The notes under the pieces were generated by a model that was not told the origin of the DNA, made no database searches, and saw only the letters and a list, made by a program, of their open reading frames with translations. Positions 1-9,411 of a stretch of 64,000 nucleotides of DNA are shown in pieces. Position 1 is the stretch's first letter; the number at the start of each line of letters is the position of its first letter. Source of the DNA: Aquatica leii (Eukaryota; Arthropoda; Insecta; Coleoptera; Lampyridae); assembly GCA_035610365.1 (NCBI GenBank), contig CM069433.1, positions 186,690,760 to 186,754,759 on the forward strand. The letters run 5' to 3'. Made by a program: the position numbers and the translations under genes.

Positions 1-300
1 GCGAAATTTTGAACGGCCTCGAAATCCCAATAAAATTTCGTCTATTGTGCTGTCGCGGCTTAGTTGATAGCACTTAGTGCAATTGGAAATGAAAATTTCC
101 CATATTTTCCGAATGGGCGAAAATCTATCGTCTTTGTTTCTAGTGCTTTTGTCAAATCGTAGGCACGATGATAGAAACATATATTGCGCTCGCGGCATAA
201 CAGAGCGATAAAAATTCACTCCATTCTGGTTACTCCATAAATCATGAGTATTCACACCAGCTGATTTCCACGCATCAGTGTAATATAATACACCTATTTT
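1..300 (-). pseudogene. piggyBac-like transposase, catalytic-domain piece
   Basis: The minus strand is open from about 300 to the window edge. It reads as the middle of a piggyBac-family (DDE_Tnp_1_7) transposase: a GVLYYTDAWKSAGVN stretch, then THDLWSNQNG, a CLRFDKSTRNKDDRFSP block, and STIDEILLGFRGRSKFR at the edge. In this family the IDExLxxFRGR motif carries the first catalytic aspartate. The matching N-terminal exons lie at 4270-5024, so the gene is split by the LINE between them. Frame and spacing indicate one original gene that lost roughly 20-30 residues at the break. The rest of the catalytic domain is outside the window. Family identity is near certain; function is lost. Confidence 0.85.
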
Positions 301-3300
301 CATCACCTCTTCTCTTAGTTCCCTGCATTTCTTTCTCATGTGGTTAAGGTCTTCCGTTTCTTCTCCACATAGCCTACACATCTTTTCTGGTTCTTCTTTC
401 CAATATTTGTTCCCTAACTCCTCGTTGCTACATCTGAACCTTGCTACCATTTTTTTCTTTTTGTTGCTTTTAATCTCTCTATCTTTTAAATATTCCGGCA
501 CTCCCTCACCCTTGATACCTTTATAATTCCTATTATATCTGCCCTCTTTTATCTTTGTCCATCTTTCTTGTTTTTCGATGTCTCTATCTCTCCTTATTAT
601 TTCTTCCCTTATCCCTACTCCCTCTTCTCTTAACCTCTCCACTTCTTCACTCATGTACCCGTTTCTTTTGTAATACTCTTCTCTGTCCTCCTGCCTGTAC
701 TTCACTTTCCCTCCTTTATCTCTTTCCAACATTCTTGCAGTATTTTGCAATCTGTTTTTCCCTCATTTCTTCCTCGTATTTTATTGCTCTTTTTCCTGTC
801 TCTACCCTTATTTTTTCTATCTGTACCTCCTCTCTCACAATATACTCCGGTGTATCCCTGTCCAATCCTAACACCCATCTCCAGTATTTTTCCTGTAGCC
901 CCTCTACCTCCCTCCACTCCTTCCAGCCTCATATTTCCGCTCCATACATTACCACCCGTTTTATTAATTTTTCAAACAACAATTTTTTTTTATATCCATC
1001 TTGAATACTCTTTCCCCCACACTTGTCCTATTAGCCTGTTTCCTTTCTTCACCCTTTCCTTTATGTGTTCTCCCTCTTTATTATCCTGTTTCATCGTGTA
1101 GCCCAGGTATGTAAATTCCTTCACTTGTTGCACTTTCTTATCACTCCATATGCACTCCTCTCTTTTTCTTTTCCCCCTCCTTTTCTAAATATCATTATCT
1201 TTGTTTTCTCCATGTTTACTTCCATTTCTTTTTTTTTCATATATTTTTCTAGCGTTTTCATCATCTCTTTCATTTCCTTTTCCTCCTGAGCCACCAGTAA
1301 TATGTCATCCGCATACGCCAACGACCATACCTTAGCTTTCCCTACCACTATCCCTCCTGTCTGTTGTTCTCTCATTGTCTCTTCCAGATCCCCCGTATAT
1401 ACTGAGAACAGGCTTGGGCTCAGTGGACATCCCTGCCTCAACCCTCTCTTTGTGATGAATTTCTCACTCTCTTCCCCATTTACTTTAACCTTGCTCCTCG
1501 TCTCTTCGTAGATTTCCTCTATTCTTCGTATTAATCTTTCATTTATTTTTTTTCTTTTCATATATTCCCACATCTTTTTCCTATTCTCTTTGTCAAAAGC
1601 AGCTTTTAGATCTACGAATAGTGCCACCATTTTCCCTCTTTTTTTTTCTAGTTCTTTATTTGCTAAGTGTTTCAGTATATATATGTTGTCTATCGCCTTT
1701 CTTCCTTTTCTGAATCCCGCTTGTCCGTCTGGTACCCAACTTCTTTCCTCTATTTGCTTCTGTAGTCTTTCTTGCAGTATTGTCGCGTACAATTTGTATG
1801 CCGTGCTTAATAATGTTACCCCTCTATAATTCTTGACTTTATTTTTTTCGCCTTTTTTATGGATTGGGCATATTATTCCCTCTCTCCATCTCTCTGGAAA
1901 TCCTTCCCCTTTCCATATTTTGTTTAGTATTTCCGTCATCCTTTTTGCTACACTTTCTCCCCCGTATATCCACTCTTCTCCTTGTATCCCATCTTCTCCT
2001 GTCGCCTTTCCTTTTTTTATATTCTTTATCGCCTCCACTACTTCTTCTTCCCTTATTCTATCCCTATCTCCTTCTTCTTTCTTACTACCGCGTCTTTTCT
2101 TTTTTCTTTTTTCTGCTTTTGTTCTTCCCCTCCCAACAGGTTCCGAAAATATATCTCCCATTTTTTAATTTTTATTCCCTTTGTCGTCATGTTTTTTTCC
2201 TCTGTTTCTTTAGGTACTTCCATACATCTTCTTCCGTTTTTATTCCTTTGATTTGCTCCTCTTGTTTCTTTTTGTTTTCTTCCTTCTTTCTGTCGCATGT
2301 TTTTTTGTATATTTTTACTGCTTCTTTGTATTCTTCTTTTCTTTCCTCCTTTTTCCACTGTCTTAATGCTCTTCTTGCATTTTTCTTTGCTTCCTTGCAT
2401 TCCTTATCCCACCATTTCTTCCATCCTGTTTTCTCCCTCTTCCATTTTTTTAATCTGACTCTCTCTGTTGCTTTCTTCATCATCTCTCTCATTTCCTCTA
2501 CACTTTCTTGTAATTCCTTCCCTATCCATTCCGTTTTCCTTATTCTCTCTTTATATCTTTTTATACCCTCTTCTGTCCACTTTTTTTTAGTTATTTACTT
2601 CTCCTCTTCCTCTCTCTCTTCTCTTTCCCTTCCTTCCATTGTCAATTCCAGTGGTTGATGGTCTGACTCTACCCTTTCTCCCACCTTAAATGACTCTACC
2701 TTTTCTGCGACCTCTTCATTTGTCATTACAAAATCTATTATTGATTCTCCCCTTCCTCCTATGTACGTAAATTTGCCCTTTCCATCTTCTTCTCTGTTCC
2801 CGTTCATTATTTCCCACCCTTTTTCGTTGCACAATTCCAGCAGTTCTTCTCCCTCTTTATTTATCACCTTGTCCTTTGTTTGTCTCTTTCCCGTCCCTTT
2901 TCTTTCTTGTATTCCCCCCTCTTCCCCTATTCCTGCGTTGAAGTCCCCTCCTACTATTATCAATCCCTCTTCCCTCTCATCTCTTCTATGTTTTTCCTTG
3001 TCTCTTTCATTCTACTGCTATAAACCGTCACTACTTTTATTTTTGTTTTTCCCCACTGTATGTTCCTTTCTACAACTCCTCTTCTCTGTTGCACTTTCTC
3101 TTTCTTTTCCTGGCTCAACCATTTTTTTCTTATTCCCGTTATTATACCCCCCTTCTCTTTCTGCATGTTGCACCTCCCACTCAAATTCCTCCGGCAACTC
3201 TTTTTCCCACCACTCCCATTCTTTTTCTTCCATCCATGTTTCCTCTAATCTCACTACATCCTGTTCCTTGATGTACTTCCAGAAATCATGTTCCTTGTTT

Positions 3301-3477
3301 TTTATTCCCGCTACGTTCCAAAACAATACTCTCAGCTCACTCACCTCCCCCTGTGCTTCTTGCTTACTTTCTTTTTTTCTTCCTTCTTTTTCTTTTCCAT
3401 TTCCATCTCTCGTTATTCCTTTTCTTTGCCATTTCGTCAATTTTCTCTCCTTTACCACCCCCCCTTTGCCCTTTAGT
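301..3477 (-). pseudogene. LINE-1 ORF2: endonuclease and reverse transcriptase
   Basis: In order on the minus strand: the start of an APE endonuclease (LRVLFWNVAGIKNKEHDFW near 3350), GGDFNAGIG near 2950 and SDHQPLELTM near 2660 (endonuclease active-site motifs); an RT with FRKGRKAIDNIYILKHL, ALFVDLKAAFDKE, GLRQGCPLSPSLF and the catalytic YADDILLVA (1121-2161); then a C-terminal region with YLGYTMKQDN (around 1090), LQEKYWRWVLGLDRDTPEY (around 880) and a CRLCGEE...HMRKKC zinc-binding motif next to position 301. Such endonuclease-RT proteins make the target nick and copy the element's RNA into DNA. Several frameshifts divide the frame, so it is not functional. The clade cannot be fixed by eye. 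Confidence 0.8.
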
Positions 3478-3541
3478 TTTTTGCCTTTTCATTCCCCAAT
3501 TTCTCTCCCCTTTCTCTGCTCAGTCCCCTCTCCTTGTCGTT

Positions 3542-4110
3542 CTATATGTATCTGTCTCCGTCTATCTCCATTTTTCTGTACCCTACCCATACTCTTTTTC
3601 CTTCCGCTCTTTTTTCCACCGCTATGTTCATTATTTCTCTTTGCACTCTTCTTTCTTCCCATGTCAAATTGTGACTTATATATATTCTTGTATTCTTTAA
3701 TTTCTTCTTCTCCGCCATTACCTTCTGTTTTTCCTCCCATCTTCCGATTTCCGCCACCACCATCTCATTTTTCTTCTTTTTGTTTATTACTGTCACTTTT
3801 TTCACGTCTACTTTTACATTTAGTTTTTCTTCCAGCATCACTGCTAAATCTTTTTGTAGTTTTTCACTTATCCACCCCTTTATCACAATATTATTCTTTC
3901 TTTTCCATCTTTCCTCGTCTTCCGCTTTTTCTCCAGTTTTCTATTCTCTCCACCAGTTTCTCTTTTTCTTTCTCCCACTTCTTTTCTCTTTCTCTCATTT
4001 CTTTTTTCATTTCTTTGATTTCTTGTCTTATTCTTTGCATATTTTCTTCCATCTGTTTCATCATTTCTCTCATTAATTCTTCTAACTCCTTCATTTCTTT
4101 CTTTCCTCCT
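3542..4110 (-). pseudogene. LINE-1 ORF1: coiled-coil RNA-binding-type protein
   Basis: Two pieces in adjacent frames. The N-terminal piece (4094-3891) is a dense charged heptad region, MKELEELMREMMKQMEE and onward, predicted as a coiled coil. The C-terminal piece (3886-3542) carries NTRIYISHNLTWEERRVQRE and GKRVWVGYRKMEIDGD. The same C-terminal layout (a VFINNDLSKKERDI-like block, then GRTVRIGYQKL) occurs in the intact ORF1 of LINE-C at 21294-21974, which supports calling it ORF1 of a related LINE. By analogy with LINE ORF1 proteins it would trimerise and bind element RNA. It is broken near 3888. Confidence 0.7.
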
Positions 4111-4269
4111 TCTGTTCTTGAGGTTTTTCCTTTGCTCTCCTCCGATATCTTTTTAATGTCTGGCGATCTTATTGTTTTCTTTCCTCTTTCAAATATTTGT
4201 TGCTTTTCTTTTTCCTCTTCTTCTCACTCTCTTTTATTCATCCCTTTCCCCCTTTTTTTTATTACTTAT

Positions 4270-5024
4270 TTATTTATTACAAAATTATTTTCTATTTGTG
4301 TGTTTGTATGTTCCACAATTATTTGTATAATGTCTGCAGTGATAATACTGTCCCAAAAATGCTCGATACTTTCTAAATTTTTAGCTGGGCTGGTGGGTCC
4401 TTGTATATAAACAGGATCAACATCACTTAGACGACCTACCGAAAAAATGAAAAATTAAAAAAATTATACTGCTTTCATAAATAAGAATAAAATTATAAAT
4501 ATAAGGGATTCATAAAGAATGCAAACATGTTTTTGGCCGATTCATTATTTATATATTTAATTTTTTTATGTATTTATGAGTCATTATTCTTTTAGTAAGC
4601 TGCTACAAAATATCAGTGTCAGTGGAGCTAATACTGTGATTTATTTATATCGTATTCTATGTTGTAGACCCTTACATATACATGCACACACCTTATACAT
4701 ATATGTATACTGGTTTTTACCTGACTAACGCTGTGGCATTCTCGTATTCCAAACAAAGCCATTCTTCCCCTTGAGTTTTGTTCTGGGCCGACCTCGAGCG
4801 TTGGAATCTAACAGACGCTGATCTAACGATGACTTTTCCTAGTCACACTCCATCATGTCGTCGGTATCGCTGTTTTCACATTCAACTTCGTATTTATCCA
4901 ACTCCTCTAAATCCTCCGAAACATTGTCGCCACTTTCGGATACGTCTCCGTCTAAAACTTCTTCGACTTCCTCATCATTCCGGAAGGACGCAGCAATTGA
5001 TCGTCGTTGCAAATTGTATGACAT
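4270..5024 (-). pseudogene. piggyBac-like transposase, N-terminal exons
   Basis: Exon 1 (5024-4721, minus) starts MSYNLQRRSIAASF, has the acidic N-terminal tract usual in piggyBac transposases (DEEVEEVLDGDVSESGDNV), then GRPRTKLKGKNGFVWNTR, matching the family's 'GxNGxxW' block. It has in-frame stops after MMECD and after MPQR. A donor (CAG/GTAAAA at 4720) and an acceptor (TTTTTTCGGTAG at 4436) bound a probable intron of 285 nt. Exon 2 (4435-4270) reads DVDPVYIQGPTSP, IEHFWDSIITADIIQIIV and EHTNTQIENNF, the conserved segment before the DDE domain. The frame stops at the LINE-1 edge and the catalytic part resumes at position 300. The intron is inferred from splice signals only. Confidence 0.75.
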
Positions 5025-5177
5025 CTATATTAACGTAATAAAATCTATTTTCTAACTAAGAAAAAAAAATTAACATGAAATGCATTGATGCTTACGTTAT
5101 TGCGTACAATTTAACGATATAAAAAAAAATTTCTACACCCTTGTTTTTTCAAAGATTTGCCACACTATGGTCACACT

Positions 5178-5391
5178 GGGTCTAACTGACCCCACTAAAA
5201 AAAAGTTTGCACACTTCGAAGTCTAGTAAGAAACTGATGACACGCAGGTTTATAGAAACTATCAAGGTTATTTTATTACCTTGAAATAATAATAGATGGT
5301 ACCACAGATACCATTTTGAATATCTTTAAAGCAAGAACAACTCAAAAATTGCCTGGAGTCATCTAGATCCTTAATGACCACTACGGGTTAA
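5178..5391 (-). repeat. piggyBac-like terminal end with TTAA and subterminal palindrome
   Basis: Read on the minus strand, TTAA (5391-5388) is followed by CCCGTAGTGGTCATTAAGG, a typical piggyBac-type end: TTAA target, then CCC at the tip. About 200 bp inward, GGGTCTAACTGACCC (5178-5192) is an interrupted palindrome of the kind found subterminally in these elements. It lies 5' of the transposase exons at 4270-5024, as expected for the transposon's 5' end. The other end is outside the window. Confidence 0.7.
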
Positions 5392-6172
5392 AATAATTTT
5401 ATAGATAACGCACACTGCCTCAAAAAAGTAATTGGACATTTTTAAGCGCGACCTGCAAGGTTGGCAACCAAGCTTACGTTATAACAAAACGTATAGTTAA
5501 ATTCAAAAACATTGAATTTCTAAACATTACTTGCAGCGATATTACGAGGTTACTAACCATTCTTCATTAGCACTGCCTCAATCGTTCAAAGAACATGTTT
5601 TTTACCTGCAAGTTTTAAATTCTTCTTCGCCGAGTTTTCTATTTATTTATATTCTCTGCTTAAGTAATTTAAAAATTTTAATTGTTATTTTTGATTAAAT
5701 AATGATAAAGTGTATGCTCAAATATGAAGCTACTGTACTAATTAGCTTAAAAGTCTTATTATATCTGGATTAAATTAAAGTCAACATTCCGATTTTATTT
5801 GCAAAGGAAGTATTATCACTATTAAAACGTAATTGGTGGTCAAAAAATTGCAGTATAAATATCCGTTACTCCTTTTAAATTATTTGTATGAAAAATTAAG
5901 GGATACATATCTCTTTTTATAAAATCTAGTTTCTCATACAGAACGCTAAAACAATTCCAAACAAAATTTGAAAATACATACCTTTCGTGTAAATCTAAAA
6001 ATCACAAAATTAGAAAAATGCAAAATGCATTTTCCACTTTTACCTTGTAACATTTAATATAAATATTAAGTACTTTGAGGGAATATAAATTTAATAGTAA
6101 TGAACTAAAATGTGCAAAAAACATGATCAAAAAAGTATTTATTATTTTATTTAAATATTTGTATTTAACATG
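5392..6172. other. AT-rich non-coding DNA with a Tc1-type end
   Basis: No gene is seen. CACACTGCCTCAAAAAAGTA at 5411-5430 resembles the outer end of a Tc1-type inverted repeat and is correctly placed and oriented to be the 3' end of the Tc1-like gene at 6173-7640. A partial second copy (GCACTGCCTCAA) occurs at 5570. I did not find the partner repeat beyond 7640. Confidence 0.4.
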
Positions 6173-6710
6173 CTAGTAATGGGTGTAATATCCATTACTG
6201 GTTATAAATTCCCGTAGACGGTTTGGCATCGAATTGATTAATTTGGCACATACATTAGCTACTCAAAATTTTTCCCACACAGTATTAATATGGCGATGCA
6301 AGTTGTTTGTATTTCGTATTTCTATGTTATTGTTCAGTTCGTCGTTCTATCCACGCACGGCCGCCGCCCACAAATTCTCTATAGGGTTTAAATCCGATGA
6401 CTTAGCTAGCCACTTCTAGATGTTGTAAGAACCATTCTAAAACTACCGCTGCCGTTATGTATAGAAGAATAGTCATGAACAAACTAAATTGGTCTTTCGG
6501 GATAAATTGCTAATACGGAGGGCAACGTAACGTCTTCCAAAACTATCAGCTAAGTTTGAGCAGTTAAACGTCCATCGACATGTGTTAATTACCCTGGACC
6601 AGCATCACTCATCCATCCCCAGTACGCAGCACTAATTCTCTCTCTTCTTTTGTTGGGTAGCACATGTTTTGATTCATATCTAGAATTACGTGACCTCCAA
6701 AGAACTTTTT

Positions 6711-6877
6711 GAAGTGAAACTTCTTTATCGGCGTTGGAAAAAAATTTACCGTCACATTTTTTTCGTTACGCGCCATCTTTTTTTTATAAAATTCTAAAAT
6801 ATTTTTAAATAAATACAAATTGTACAAGGTGTTCAAAGGTAGTAAAATAAATAAAAAGTTCGCCCGCGGGTGGGCTC

Positions 6878-6914
<37 letters not shown>

Positions 6915-7212
6915 GTCGATTGCGCCACGGAGGCACATACTATAGGTCACAAAACGGATGGTTATAAGGTACACGATCAAAACGTTGCTATAAGATACGA
7001 TCAATTGTTGTTTTGTAATTAATGGCTTATGGTAACTGAAATATGAAATTGAATCTACAAAAATTAGTTAATTGATTTACAAAAATTTGTATTCATGTTT
7101 ATGATAATAAAATCCTTTTGTTTAAAATTTATTTAACTTTATTTAACCAATTTCTGAAAAGTTGCATGTAGATCATTTTGCGAAAAATAAGGCCATGAAG
7201 AAGTTTCACTTC
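6711..7212. mobile_element. 502-bp inverted-repeat element carrying a tRNA-Asn-like gene
   Basis: The ends are inverted copies: GAAGTGAAACTTCTTTAT at 6711 and, on the minus strand from 7212, GAAGTGAAACTTCTTCAT. The insert interrupts the Tc1-like transposase between its DEKTF block and its SRNSRYES block, so the element is mobile or once was. The 13-nt core GAAGTGAAACTTC is itself a near palindrome. The interior is AT-rich apart from the tRNA-like stretch. No coding region is seen and no clear target-site duplication was identified. MITE-like is the simplest label. Confidence 0.6.
6861..6934 (-). tRNA. tRNA-Asn (GTT)-like gene, possibly a pseudogene
   Basis: The 74-nt minus-strand sequence folds as a tRNA: the acceptor strand GCCTCCG pairs with CGCGGGC with one C:C mismatch; the anticodon arm is TTCGG-CTGTTAA-CCGAA with anticodon GTT; the T arm is GGTGG-TTCGAGC-CCACC with a good B box. 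The D loop reads AATCGACTA, where the usual tRNA-Asn has GG at positions 18-19; here it is GA. TTTTT follows 3 nt after the 3' end, a usual Pol III terminator. It matches insect tRNA-Asn closely but the two defects and its place inside a mobile element suggest a captured copy or tRNA pseudogene. Confidence 0.7.
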
Positions 7213-7639
7213 TTACGTGTGTACACTAGTACACGCTCTCATATTTTTTATATCTTGGGAAGTGCAGAATGTTTTTTCATCTAAAACAACAACACCTCTC
7301 CGATTAAAATTTAAATGTTCTTCTGAAAACTGCAATCTCCGGTAGGCATGTTCTTCAGTTATTATAGGTTTCTTTATAAGTCGATAGCAGCTTATTTCTC
7401 CACCTTTCAAAGTATTCTTTATTGTTTGCAAACTGCACTGTAGCTGTAGTCTTTTGCGAATGGTGGCAGAAGTTGTGAATATAGTCAAACGAGCATCTTG
7501 GATAATGTTGTCTTTTTCAACTCTGGTTAAGAGAAATGGCCTTCCACTTCTATGGGCGCCTGCAAAGAACGATTATTTTCCGCGCCTTGTTTTTCGCGTT
7601 GAATCCAATAATGGACCATACTAATAAAATAAATAATAG

Positions 7640-8390
7640 TTAATTAACATCTCTTCTTTTAATCTTAACATATCTTCTTGAGTTTCCTCTTGAACAATTT
7701 TTATTTGATTTCCTACACTAACTTGTATTTGTTCCTCCATAGTCTTCATTTGATTTTTCAGGTCCGTTTGTCCATCCGGGAATTTCAAACATATTTGCAT
7801 AAATTTTAGTTTAATAACGAGTTACCGGCATAAATTATATATAACACGAATAAAAATTTGAAATACACTACTTTAACGAACTGAAACAGCTATAATTACA
7901 CGCTATAAACAAACACGGGAAACCCGAACTAAAGTTTTATTTATTTACGCAATCAATGTTTTTATTACAGGAGCGATGTCAAATTACTTAATGGCATCTA
8001 CACTAAAAACCGCGAACTCTACAATTGTTTATTTATTTGATTCGATACCACACACCTGTATCAGCAATGTAAAGCTAATTTATTTATGCTGAAAATATGT
8101 ACACACTTATAACTAACCGAACTAATTAAATCTAAGAATATTTAATAAAAACACTTACACACTAATTTATATAGCACTATCACTCGAAAGATAATGTCCG
8201 CGGATACTACACACACTTGTTTACATTAAAGTCACGTACAAGGTTATACTCCGTATATTTATCTTGACACGCGTTAATCAATTATTTATTTAAACTTCTT
8301 CTTAACACTACCGACTTCGAATTACTGAAAATAACTGACCTATGATTCGTTTGTGTCGCTTTTATATATTTCCGGCCACCCTTCGAGAAT
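7640..8390 (-). mobile_element. Gypsy-type LTR retrotransposon 5' remnant (LTR plus gag start)
   Basis: On the minus strand a promoter-like LTR region (TATA and initiator at 8370-8330, AATAAA-like signals near 7970 and 8040) is followed by MPVTR at about 7828, a start common in insect gypsy Gag proteins. After a frameshift comes a coiled-coil-like stretch: FPDGQTDLKNQMKTMEE, QIQVSVGNQIKIVQEE, TQEDMLRLKEE (7790-7650). No protease, RT or integrase is present, so only the 5' end survives. The LTR borders were not located and no primer-binding site was recognised. Confidence 0.4.
8330..8370 (-). promoter_or_regulatory. TATA box and initiator of an LTR-type promoter
   Basis: On the minus strand, TATATAAAAG (8368-8359) is followed about 30 nt later by GGTCAGTTAT, containing the arthropod initiator TCAGTT (8338-8333). 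The TATA-to-start distance (about 32 nt) is canonical for an arthropod Pol II core promoter. It lies upstream of the gag-like start at 7828. Confidence 0.5.
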
Positions 8391-8639
8391 TTTTTATATC
8401 TTTCGGTGAACGTTCTGGAAATGTATAAAAACTTTTTGAAGGCTCTTGAACTTGAGAATAATTTTTCAAACGTTTGAATAGGTTTAGACTTTTTTATGGA
8501 ATTGTGGGTTACTTAGAATACTTCTAAAATTGGTATTTTCCATCTTTTTCGACAGTAAATTTTAAATACTGTTTGTTTTAATTAACAGAATTTTTTTTAA
8601 ACGCTGTGAAGCAATAGAGTAATACCTATACACATACAA

Positions 8640-9143
8640 CAATTTTTAAATGTACTTATCTTGTACAACCTTACAACACTCCATTTAATAACAAATTAGG
8701 CAAATAATAAACTCCAACAACTAAAAATTGATGTCACATACTGAAGAATCAACAAATTAAAAAACACAATAAAGACTTTACAAAACCAATTAGACAACAT
8801 ACTAGACAACAAAGACCACGCTATTTTACAAGAAATCCTTTACTAATAAAATCAATAATTCCTTTCAAATAAAATTAAACTAATTGAGAAATATAATCGA
8901 TTTTTTAGAATCCAGTATATTATCATACGTGGTATTTTTACCACAGGATGGCGTTTCAAAAACATTTTAAACCACAATAATTGTTTATATAATCTAACAG
9001 ACTTCCGATTACCGTAGGAAGTACTACAATGCTTATCATAAGTCATAAGTTTATGTTTCAATATGATCAAAACAAAACACCTATAATTACAATAATTAAA
9101 GACATTGAAAATATTCTGACGTTTTGCAATGACAGCGAAAAAG
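8640..9143 (+). pseudogene. PLE-2, N-terminal part (first of three pieces)
   Basis: Decayed plus-strand coding sequence with IDVTY.RINKLKNTIKTL and NQLDNILDNKDHAILQE (about 8725-8835) and KTPIITIIKDIENIL with CNDSEKG (about 9074-9143). These fit the coiled, charged N-terminal region and the 'T/P-I-x-x-I-x-x-I-E' segment found upstream of the RT in Penelope-like elements. The next part of the same element resumes at about 14570, after the inserted block at 9146-14570. The assignment rests on position and weak similarity, so it is less certain than the two later pieces. Confidence 0.5.
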
Positions 9144-9145
9144 GT

Positions 9146-9298
9146 ATACTAAGATAAGAATGTCTCAAACGTTAGAGAAGCTCTTAGTGATGGGCGAAAC
9201 GTTGACAACTTTGGTTGCAACAACAATTACACGGTCCAAACCGGGAAGACATTCTTATTTTAGCATAGATTCCGACCGTGGAAACCTTCGCTATTACA
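9146..9298. repeat. PLE-1 terminal repeat complex
   Basis: ATACTAAGATAAGAATGTCT (9146-9165) is the exact inverse of AGACATTCTTATCTTAGTAT at 14512-14531. A 66-bp stretch at 9233-9298 recurs in direct orientation at 14498-14563 with about 10 mismatches. So the block 9146-14570 has both inverted and direct end repeats, as described for Penelope-like 'pseudo-LTRs'. GAAAAAG-like sequence flanks both sides (9137 and 14564), a possible target duplication. Between the two copies, GTGATGGGCGAAACGTT (9187-9203) resembles a decayed hammerhead core. Confidence 0.6.
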
Positions 9299-9411
9299 TT
9301 AATATTTCCATTCGTATTTTCCAAACTTTGCCACAAACTCGTCAAACTTTTGTGCAATTTACCCTTTCTTAATCTCTGTCGTGACCACAACATCACCGTG
9401 CTAGTCCAGCG

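Larger units (their letters stand above)
301..4265 (-). mobile_element. APE-type LINE ('LINE-1') inserted in the piggyBac-like gene
   Basis: This is a non-LTR retrotransposon on the minus strand with a coiled-coil ORF1 (4094 to 3542) and an ORF2 with endonuclease and reverse transcriptase (about 3477 to 301), both broken by frameshifts. The coding strand is strongly purine-rich, so the plus strand is almost pure T and C for about 3.8 kb. The 5' edge lies near 4265, beside a GGGGGAAAGGG run on the minus strand. At 301 the ORF2 reading frame runs straight into the piggyBac frame with no 3' UTR or poly-A tail. No target-site duplication could be placed with confidence. Confidence 0.85.
6173..7640 (-). 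pseudogene. Tc1-like transposase, interrupted and frameshifted
   Basis: Minus-strand pieces in order: MVHYWIQREKQGAENNRS (about 7620) and GAHRSGRPFLLTRVEKDN (GRP linker of the helix-turn-helix region), then a 91-codon stretch ending near RRGVVVLDEKTF (7488-7213), where DEKTF is the first catalytic aspartate block. After the inserted 502-bp element it resumes as VLWRSRNSRYESKHVLPN, RISAAYWGWMSDAGPG, then AIYPERPI.FVHDYS (second catalytic aspartate), SSDLNPIENLWAAAVRGW (third acidic residue block), and ends SNGYYTHY with a stop at 6173. All of these are standard Tc1 landmarks in the right order. Several stops and frameshifts make it a fossil. In life it would cut and paste its own element at TA. 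Confidence 0.85.

Noticed and set aside
2761..4410. A 549-codon open frame on the plus strand, and several other long Ser/Phe/Leu-rich frames in 340-4260
   Set aside because: They are antisense shadows of the purine-rich LINE-1 ORFs. Composition is that of complemented Lys/Glu codons and no domain is visible.
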